Shown piece after piece: positions 12,701-19,500 of a DNA stretch of 38,385 nucleotides. The stretch is from positions 1,029,813-1,068,197 of the forward strand of contig NW_019091375.1 of assembly GCF_001949145.1 (NCBI RefSeq). Direction: 5' to 3'. Both the position numbers and the translations under genes were made by a program. The notes beneath the pieces were generated by a model. The model saw only the letters and a list, made by a program, of their open reading frames with translations. It was not told the DNA's origin and searched no databases. The stretch comes from Acanthaster planci (taxonomy: Eukaryota > Echinodermata > Asteroidea > Valvatida > Acanthasteridae). Position 1 is the stretch's first letter. The number at the start of each line of letters is the position of its first letter.

Positions 12701-15385
12701 ATCTTTTCTACTTGAAGCAGGTCTGAATCGGTCTGTTAATGGCTGCTGCCTGATGGTCTCAAAGCAGGCCCATCCGCTTTGTCCCGCCATCGTTTAGTAA
12801 ACATTGACAGATTAAAGGATGTCGGAATTTAAGAAATTCTCATAATATATACCAAGGGAATGTTTCTCCCTATCTTCGTATTCTGTGCGTGTTCTGGCAG
12901 TGAGTAAAAAAGGGAATCGGCAACACAGTAAATGTTATAGATGAATTATTACCTTGCATGTCCAATGCTGCATTCATGGTTATTACCGTATCAGGACTGG
13001 CTGCCACACACGTGGCTACCAGGCCAGTGTGGTTTCTTGTTGGAGATAAAAATATGTCCTTGATGAAATCAAAGCAGTAAGGATGACGCAGGCTTGGGGA
13101 GGAAGTCAAAGAACCGCTCCGGTGAGGCACAGGAGGATCAAGATACCATTGGATGGAGAAAGCGAGGGGAAAGCAGGTTGCATTACACCTGAATACCACC
13201 GGCTGACCCACCGTGACCGGTGAGGGATGCTGGGTTAATATAACGTCTTCATAACGGGCTGCGTGGGGGATTTAATCATCCAAATAATTATTTACGGAAA
13301 TTTCCGACGTAAGCCTGCATGAATTCTGCTGCGTGTATGTTTTTAATGAAATAACAGTATGCACTAAAACCTGCAAAAAGAAACCTGTCAAACTAGTAAC
13401 CCTAAATGAACTGGGTTATTTCGGCCCGTCGCATGGGCCCACGGAGGGGGGGGCTGATTCCGCCCCCCACGAAAACTCGGCGGTACCACTTTCGATTTTT
13501 TTTATAGTTAGCATACGTGTAATTTGTAAAGATATTTCTTATCATTGCGAAATGTGAAGTTTGAAATCAGTCAGACGCATGGTTCTGCTGTTAAAGTCAT
13601 TTGAATTTCATGGCTTCTTAATTGGTGCCAATACACGCGAGTATCGAGTACCGCGGAGGGCAAAAGTATACAGACCTGACTCGGAAAAAGAATGCGTGGT
13701 GACCAAAAACAGCATGCTCGATTTCACAACACTGATGTCAAAATGACCGCAAAGGTTACTCTAAAGCTAAATGCTCAACTCCTGAAGAAAATTTACTACG
13801 GTGATATCGAAGAAAATGGCAAGGAAGTCGGATTCCGTCCCGGCTCTTCTAGGGGAAAACACACGAGGGCTAAAAATTTGTGTGTTCACTCATCAAAATT
13901 CAATGCATCTTAAAGAGTGAACCTACAAATTACATTATTTCCTACGTGCCACAAGTATGTTCACGAATCCAATGAAACCGGTGAATCAAGGTTGTGCCAG
14001 TGATTTGAATAATGATGTTAAACAGGTCAACTTTGAAAGTGAAAGGACTTTGCCCGCTGTATTCTGTCCCAGTGGTGGCCTTTATTGTGTATCAGTTTCT
14101 GTTTAAAGTTTACATTCAGTATGTACAGTAGGGTGATCGTGTTTGAAACATTTCATCAGCAAAGATTAAACCTGAATATAATATCAGACACAACTGTTAT
14201 CAAAGATAGGAAAACAAGCTTTCCCTAAAATTTCAAAGGTTTTCTGCACTAAATCATTTCTACACTAAAATCATTCTAAACTGGGCAGCAAAAGAAACTT
14301 GCCACTTCTGTCAAAGGCCACACGTAAAAATTCACTCCATAGAAATAAACAATTTTTGTACACAGGTATGCTGCAATACCCCTTACTAATCACATGCCCC
14401 AAAACAAGTGATTATCTTTATAACAAAGAAGAAATTGACATGCCCAGCAACTTGGTTACTGAATGGCTGTGTGTGTGTGTGTGTGTGGCTTTTGACAGGA
14501 GTGGCTAGTTTCTTTTGCTGTCCAGTGTCTATCTCCACAGATTTCACACAATAAGAGCCAATGGACATCAGATACACTTCTAGTTGTGTGTTCCAGTTAG
14601 AAATGTCATGAGTAATACAAAGAATCCAATATTCAGTAAACAAACAACAGTATGCACATGAATAACATTGGACAAAGTTTCAATATAACAATCAAGGATT
14701 TTGACCCTTCAAAACACATCTTTGCATATGCTTGATACCTTTGTTCGATATGCAACCTCAGGTCACCTAATGCTATTCCTACTGCCCCTCAAAAGGAAGC
14801 AAACTACTTTTGTGGGCAGACATTTGTACATTGTTTTTATTAGTACCTAGGGACATATTGTAAATTTGCTTAATGCATAGGCTAAAATATTTGGTCCATT
14901 CTAGACTGAACACATCAGTAATACATTAAATGAAACACTAAGTAAGGAGTTTTTGTACAGTTGTTATAAGCCATGCTAATAAACAGTTATGTGCAAAGCA
15001 ATAAACACTTCAATGGACCTGAATTCTTGGAATTATTTAACTAGACAAATCGACTTACAGAAGGATTACTGTAATCATAGTGCTATGCTTCCCACCATCC
15101 ATTGGGTGAGAATTCCCAACCCAACGGGTTTCCATGGCTGCCATGTATCTTGTGGGCCAGTATTTTGTCACACAGAGTGCGCGCAAATAGTGCGGCTTGC
15201 TTTGGAGATCATGCTTGTTTTTTTCTGATAATGGCAAAATAATACTAGGTTGCAGCACATGCATGTAGACAAAGTAATAAAGTTCCTCAGCTCAAAAGCA
15301 TCAGTACTTAGTAAGCGCAATTAAAAAAGTGCTTACCTAGCACCTGTCCTGAAAGCACAATAATCAACACCCACATAACCTCCAT
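3636..15385 (-). CDS. Receptor tyrosine kinase with four Ig-like domains (complete, 13 exons)
   Basis: Exons: 15385-15337, 13258-12953, 12391-12014, 9979-9668, 9327-8953, 8517-8339, 7932-7716, 7442-7341, 7188-7004, 4727-4605, 4363-4252, 3981-3885 and 3762-3636. They total 2562 nt, one open frame of 853 residues with all phases matching. Order: signal peptide 1-17; Ig-like domains about 20-118, 136-244, 250-348 and 364-473; membrane helix about 486-508; kinase about 569-840. Seen in the kinase: glycine loop GNGFYG (576-581), VAVK with Lys602, helix-C Glu616, HRDLATRN (704-711), DFG (724-726), DVWSFG (765-770) and RPSF (827-830). All catalytic residues are present, so an active tyrosine kinase at the plasma membrane is expected. 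There is no large kinase insert, and only about ten residues follow the kinase. I cannot assign a vertebrate RTK class; it is probably a lineage-specific Ig-type RTK. The ligand is unknown. Confidence 0.93.
3885..3981 (-). CDS. RTK exon 12: helix G region
   Basis: The exon is 97 nt, phase 1 to 2. It encodes [13 protein letters not shown] and then [14 protein letters not shown], the tyrosine-kinase GxPY and RLPxPxxC signatures. The donor is AAAT|GTAAGG. Confidence 0.9.
4252..4363 (-). CDS. RTK exon 11: P+1 loop and helix F
   Basis: The exon is 112 nt, phase 0 to 1. It encodes IPFRWLALE in place of the usual VKWMAPE, then [16 protein letters not shown]. Confidence 0.93.
4605..4727 (-). CDS. 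RTK exon 10: catalytic loop and DFG
   Basis: The exon is 123 nt, phase 0-0, following 'tattcacag'. It encodes [13 protein letters not shown] and [10 protein letters not shown]. The activation loop has a single tyrosine (Y737 in GQYTQK). Confidence 0.95.
4947..5231 (-). pseudogene. Inverted reverse-transcriptase core fragment
   Basis: This open minus-strand frame contains the RT motif [16 protein letters not shown] followed by [10 protein letters not shown]. The second catalytic aspartate of the YxDD box is glycine. The frame turns unrelated after GHGQNN, where the element probably ends. It is the inverted part of the surrounding Penelope-like remnant. Confidence 0.8.
5018..6350 (+). mobile_element. 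Penelope-like retroelement remnant with internal inversion
   Basis: The plus strand from about 5214 carries the C-terminal reverse-transcriptase/thumb region ([17 protein letters not shown]) and, after a frame change near 5540, a GIY-YIG-type endonuclease domain ([20 protein letters not shown], then RVKEH), with a stop at 6066-6068. The RT core is on the opposite strand at about 5231-5018: [16 protein letters not shown] and YVDG where active RTs have YVDD. The 5' RT part has therefore been inverted inside the element. The tail at 6220-6345 ('cgtagtccgaaacgtt' ... 'cagaaccacacatactc') recurs at 22385-22505. The inversion, frame change and lost aspartate mark it as dead. It is antisense to the host RTK. 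Confidence 0.85.
5249..6068 (+). pseudogene. Penelope-like thumb and GIY-YIG endonuclease, frameshifted
   Basis: The first frame (5249-5575) gives [14 protein letters not shown] and [17 protein letters not shown]. The reading then moves to the frame that ends at 6068, with [14 protein letters not shown] and RVKEHQ. GIY-YIG domains of this kind follow the RT in Penelope-like elements and nick target DNA. No start of its own is proposed. Confidence 0.85.
7004..7188 (-). CDS. RTK exon 9: kinase hinge and helices D-E
   Basis: The exon is 185 nt, phase 1 to 0, ending AAACAT|GTAAGT. It encodes the hinge MEYVPNGTL and [13 protein letters not shown]. The linker between helices D and E is only moderately long, not a VEGFR/PDGFR-type insert. 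Confidence 0.92.
7341..7442 (-). CDS. RTK exon 8: kinase helix C
   Basis: The exon is 102 nt, phase 1-1, between 'tgctacag' and AAAG|GTAAGA. It encodes [13 protein letters not shown] with Glu616 of the Lys-Glu pair, then [14 protein letters not shown]. Confidence 0.9.
7716..7932 (-). CDS. RTK exon 7: juxtamembrane and glycine loop
   Basis: The exon is 217 nt, phase 0 to 1. It encodes the juxtamembrane region, [20 protein letters not shown] and the VAVK lysine (602). The donor AAAG|GTTTTC is weak but is the only one that keeps the frame into exon 8. Confidence 0.9.
8339..8517 (-). CDS. RTK exon 6: transmembrane segment
   Basis: The exon is 179 nt, between 'ttcgtttcag' and AGAT|GTGAGT. A hydrophobic helix of about 23 residues ([20 protein letters not shown] and on) is followed by a basic stop-transfer stretch [11 protein letters not shown]. 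Confidence 0.92.
8953..9327 (-). CDS. RTK exon 5: Ig-like domain 4 (copy of domain 2)
   Basis: The exon is 375 nt, phase 1-1, following 'cttccattcag'. It has the cysteine cluster C364, C367 and C370 and the core C384, W397 and C449. NCTRNVT and CTAVGSNP are identical to domain 2. Exons 3 and 5 both end THQ or MHQ followed by G|GTAAT. Confidence 0.9.
9668..9979 (-). CDS. RTK exon 4: Ig-like domain 3 (copy of domain 1)
   Basis: The exon is 312 nt, phase 1-1. The core is C268, W284 and C328, with C272/C306 matching the extra pair of domain 1. The donor is read as TCAT|GTAATA; a GCA|GTATCA alternative would break the phase. Confidence 0.88.
9980..12013. other. RTK intron 3
   Basis: This intron of about 2.0 kb lies between Ig domains 2 and 3. 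It contains the candidate DNA element at 10551-11912 and no recognisable exon. Confidence 0.7.
10551..11912. mobile_element. Candidate non-autonomous DNA element with inverted subterminal repeats
   Basis: The left side has degenerate repeats such as 'ataggtcattcagatttcc', 'gtcaaatatccacata' (10625-10640) and 'gggaaatcaaatgtt'. The right side carries their inverted counterparts: 'tatgtggatatttgatttcc' (11740-11759) and 'gtggatattttgacctatt' (11892-11910). No transposase was seen inside. Exact ends and target-site duplication are not defined. Confidence 0.5.
12014..12391 (-). CDS. RTK exon 3: Ig-like domain 2
   Basis: The exon is 378 nt, phase 1-1. A cysteine cluster (C136, C139, C142) precedes NCTRNVT and the core C156, W169 and C221. 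The words NCTRNVT and CTAVGSNP recur in exon 5. There are several N-glycosylation sequons. Confidence 0.9.
12953..13258 (-). CDS. RTK exon 2: Ig-like domain 1
   Basis: The exon is 306 nt, phase 1-1, with acceptor 'cccccacgcag' and donor CAAG|GTAATA. The Ig core is C41, W54 and C100. An additional C45/C78 pair is shared with exon 4, so the two exons are duplicates of one ancestral domain. Confidence 0.9.
13446..13468. repeat. G-run/C-run inverted repeat
   Basis: Eight G, a 9-base loop, then six C can form a GC hairpin. A similar G11...C7 arrangement occurs at 18292-18317. Confidence 0.7.
14468..14487. repeat. (GT)n microsatellite
   Basis: About ten uninterrupted TG units lie within RTK intron 1. 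Confidence 0.95.
15337..15385 (-). CDS. RTK exon 1: start codon and signal peptide
   Basis: The ATG at 15385 opens [16 protein letters not shown], a hydrophobic signal peptide, and the exon ends CTAG|GTAAGC in phase 1. The next exon completes an Ala codon and gives RYEDV. I chose this start because it is the only ATG here followed by a signal peptide and a consensus donor. Confidence 0.85.
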
Positions 15386-15420
15386 CTTGGTCCAGAAACT
15401 TGTTTGATCAATGCCCGAGT

Positions 15421-15460
15421 GCAGCGAATGCAAGCAAAATGAATTGATTTGCATTGCTGC
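15421..15460. promoter_or_regulatory. Palindrome just upstream of the RTK start codon
   Basis: GCAGCGAATGCAAGCAA (15421-15437) pairs with TTGATTTGCATTGCTGC (15444-15460) across a 6-base loop, with one bulge and a mismatch. It lies 36-75 bases before the ATG and includes an octamer-type ATTTGCAT. It could be a 5' UTR stem-loop or a palindromic factor site; the sequence does not say which. Confidence 0.5.
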
Positions 15461-16538
15461 AACTGACTAATAAATCGAAAGTGACACTGCAGATATCAAA
15501 ACAATTTGACACTCCTTTGTTCTACTTGTTTAAATTATCGCTTACTAGTGATAAAAATAAAATGGGTATACATGTAGTTTGGGGTCGAGGCCTCGGTGTT
15601 TTTTAAAGCAAAAGTTATGGCCTTTCCGATTTATTAGTTTTCCGTTTTTGCCTTCACTGGACTTAGGTTAGTGTTAATGAAAGCATTTTAATATTGATAT
15701 TTGTAGACAGTAATGTTCGTTAAGATATTGTGTAGGTTGCAGTATTGAATTTACATATACCTAGTGCAGTCAAACGTTTTAGCTTGGCGGCTAGATGTTA
15801 AAGCTTGGTGGTTTCGTATTTCAACATGGTGCGAGACAAGCAGAACTTAATTGTTGGGGGCCAGGCTGCATATAAAGTTTGAAGGAAATTGCTAAGTAGG
15901 CTTATATTTGCAGAATCAAACTGGGCCACAGTTCCGAGCATGACCAATACACGTTTTCGTGTACCCCTCATTATTTTAATTTTCATTCAAGACATGAAAG
16001 TGCACACTGCTTGATTGCGAATATGCCTGCGCGAATATCACTAGATCAGCATGCACGTCAGAGATTGCTTTTTAACACATGTAAATAGCGAGGATTAAGA
16101 CCTCTGTGCCCTGCGCCCTCCACATTGTCGGAAAATACAGAAATAAAGAGTCACTTCATAATTCCAAGCATCTTTTCAATTCTCAATTTCTCAGTTTTGC
16201 GTAAGTTATATATAGTAATGTAATTCAACAAAAACACAGAAGTAAGCTACAACTGAATCACAGAATACACTATGACATGCTCTAGATACTTCCGGGTTGT
16301 ATCGTTACTGCCATAGTAATGCTTTCACTCTACTACTTTTACTTGAAGTGAATTAATGAAACAAAATGCATAGAGAAACATAAATGAGAAAAAAAGTCAA
16401 AACAAAAGCAGAACAAAGTAATTAGAAAAACAGAACTTTTGCTAAAACGCTGGGTGATCTTATTCCACATTGTTAAAAGATAATAACGTCCTGGATTGCG
16501 CCTTTTTAGGCTCAAGCGTCTTAAGTATCTCCAGCCCG
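15461..16538. other. Intergenic region between the two receptor genes
   Basis: This stretch should hold the RTK promoter and the 3' end of the upstream receptor on the same strand. No clear exon, TATA box or polyadenylation signal was identified. Confidence 0.5.
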
Positions 16539-19500
16539 TCACATCAATGACTCCTGCGTCACTAATGTACATGCAGATAACGTTTTTGATCCTCGAATAT
16601 TCACACTTCTCTTGTTCTGTGCAGCCTCAGATTAAGGGTTCCCTTGAACGTCTCCTTTAATTCAGAGTCCAGAATAGTTACAAGAGACATTAATTTCAAG
16701 TTAATATCAGTAACCTTTTATAAATGAGTGGTTAAAAATAGTAGGTACTCAATGAAAGGACAAATTCACTTCCAGCAAGGAATCTGACAGAAAAAATATA
16801 GTGAATTGTAAATGACATCTAACTTTTAACAAACAAATACATGTATCAACCTGACCTGGCATACCGACGTACTCATTTCCCTCATCCAACATGCATATTT
16901 CATCTGAACCCTACACGGCATTGTTTCCTCTGATTTCATTGTGATACTGTGTGAATTGTATTTGTTTTGACCCAAACTCTGTGGTAAATGGTTCAAAGTT
17001 GCTACTTGGATATCCTCCACACTCCCAAAGAAAAGAAATGGCATTGGATTTTTTTAGGTGCGGGGGTGGGTGGGGGTGCAACTGAAGATGAAGAAGACTG
17101 GTTATAAGCAGAGTTGATTTGGTTAATGTGACATGTGTCAGCCCAAGCCACAAACATCAAAGGGGCCCGACCCCATTGAAAGGGTCCTTGGAGGGCATCC
17201 CATTGATAAGTGCAGGCCTGATGTAAACAATCGCTTGGGACTCACATCTGGAAGATGTTTGAACACAGTTCAATGGGCCTCACTCAGGGACTGGCTCGAA
17301 TATTTTGTTTCCATGGCTAAAGGGAAGCCCCTGCGTATACAGCGACTAAACCAGGTTTTTCAGCATAAACAGAGGGAGGATATCATGGAAGGCTTTGATA
17401 GTTGGCCGTGTTTTTTTAATCAAGTAATTAGCAAAACGGCTCTCCAAAATGGAGTAGATATTGCTTGTAGGCAGGGTTAATAAAAAGACACATAATTTGT
17501 AAAGGAATAAAGGGGTGCTTGGCCGGTCTTAAACGTGCGATTAAGGCAGGCTTAGGAGAATGGATGCGACTGAAGTCCGAGCCGCATTTCACTTTTCATT
17601 TTTCCGAACAGCCCCGTCCATTTTATACTCCTTTTCCAAATATACCTCAGAATTCCCCCTATATGTCTCGTCCATTCTCCTGAGCAGGTCTTAATTAAAC
17701 GCACATTTAACAACAGCTAGTCTTGGTTTCAAGACGTTAGTGCTTGATAGCGGACACCGTGCATAGTGCACCCCCTAACGACTCATAATTAGACTGTGCG
17801 CCAGCTCACACTAACGTCTTGGGAATCTTGCAGCAGCGTTATAACTTGTTCTTTAATTTTTCCCAACCAATCGCTAAATTGCATACATAATAAATGTCGA
17901 TGACCTCAATAATACACCATGGTTAGATCACATGCATCACAACGTGTTTATTTTCTTGATATTCAACTTAACAAGAGTTTGATCACAAGCTGTCGAGAGA
18001 TGCATACACTGATGACTTACCTCTTTCTGAGTATGAATCAGAGAAAAGATATTTTGACATTTTTTGGTACCGTAATAATGTTCGAATCAGTGGCGTAAAT
18101 TGGGGGATAGGGAAAGGTGTGTGCGTGTGGGGGGGGGTGACTTGCCTCGACATGCCAATTTAATGTGTATTCCAACTGGCATATTTATGGCTTTATTGTT
18201 TTCCCTTCAAGTGCTACTGAACGCAAGTCGCCGGAAGCGTGAAAAATTCTTCACAATCCGCTTTAAATATTTGCTCTCCACAAGATGTGTCGGGGGGGGG
18301 GGATTCTATGCCCCCCCTCACCTGAAAAAGTGGGGGGCATAATTATACTTCCATGAATTCCCCTGGATTAACGCCCATTGTTCGAGTTGATATTTTCCGG
18401 TTTCTGTGTTTATTACGTGTACAAAATTAAGGGACATAATGCTTTTTGTAAGCCACAGAGTACTAAACTGAATTACGTTTTCAGCAATTGGAGATGGTTT
18501 ACCTTTTGTTGTGTGCACGACGCTGCCAGAGGGAATGATTTTCCTCAGCATGGGTTCTCCTTCTGCAGGAAAGATTCACAATAGCTGTTATTAAGAATCT
18601 ATAGACAACTGCTGTTCTTTTCAACACTTAAAAGAAACTATACAAACAGGTCTTTGATGACCCATCAATTAAACTCTTCGAAATATTTACAGAAAAGACA
18701 AATTCACAATATTCCTCTCATCGCCATCAAATACAATCCATAGATGTAACGGAAAAAGTAAAAAAGATAAATATGGGGAAAAAATTGCCCAGGGGACTTT
18801 TTTTATCAAACTGTCATCTTATCGACTTACAGTCAATGGTCTTAAATAACAAGTACTGACTGAAAGGACAGATTTAAAGAAAGCTAGGAATCTGATGGAA
18901 AGTATGTGTTTAAGATCGTTTGAACATCAACTATTACCCAAACCTGTCATAATGGCGTTCGTCTTTCCCCCATCCACTTGGAACTCTTCCTCTATTTACA
19001 AAACGTAGAAATGATTAATGTCATTTATTTGCTGTACCTTTGTTTTTCTGTGCATGAGCAGTTAAGAAACATACTCTCTGAGGTTACTTCAGCAAAGGTA
19101 TCTGGCGTGTTTGGTAACATGAACACGCTTGCGTTCATTTGTCACGTATTCCTTTTTTCTAAAGTGTCTTTTGTCTGTGACATTAATTCCCAAATTCACC
19201 GAAATTATCATTCAGATACTAAAACTTCAAAGTGATCATTTAGCTATCACTTTGCAGGTGTAACGAAGAGCCTGCTATTTGGGGAGGGGTCTAGACAACC
19301 ACGCTTGATTTAAAGCTTAACTATAAATTCTGGAAAGAAAAAGTTTTTGACTACAATTATGCACAGATATATACCAATTTATATGATTAAACTCTTTCAG
19401 ACGTGCAAAAAAAGTTTGTAACTATGTAATTGGAAATTGAGTTTATAGATCAACCTTTTAATGAATCAGTTGCACATTGAAATTCACCTCTTTATACATT

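Larger units (their letters stand above)
13259..15336. other. RTK intron 1
   Basis: This intron of about 2.1 kb lies between the signal-peptide exon and Ig domain 1. It holds a G8...C6 hairpin at 13446-13468 and a GT microsatellite at 14468-14487. No exon was recognised. Confidence 0.7.

Noticed and set aside
16339-16572. Minus-strand frame as a long last exon of the Ig-TM receptor
   Set aside because: It needs a poor acceptor near 16621, and the protein becomes low-complexity and hydrophobic. A shorter terminal exon at 16561-16539 fits equally well, so neither is accepted firmly.
17133-17480. Plus-strand open frame of about 115 codons
   Set aside because: It shows no recognisable motif or partner exon and lies in an intron of the receptor on the other strand. 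Probably chance.
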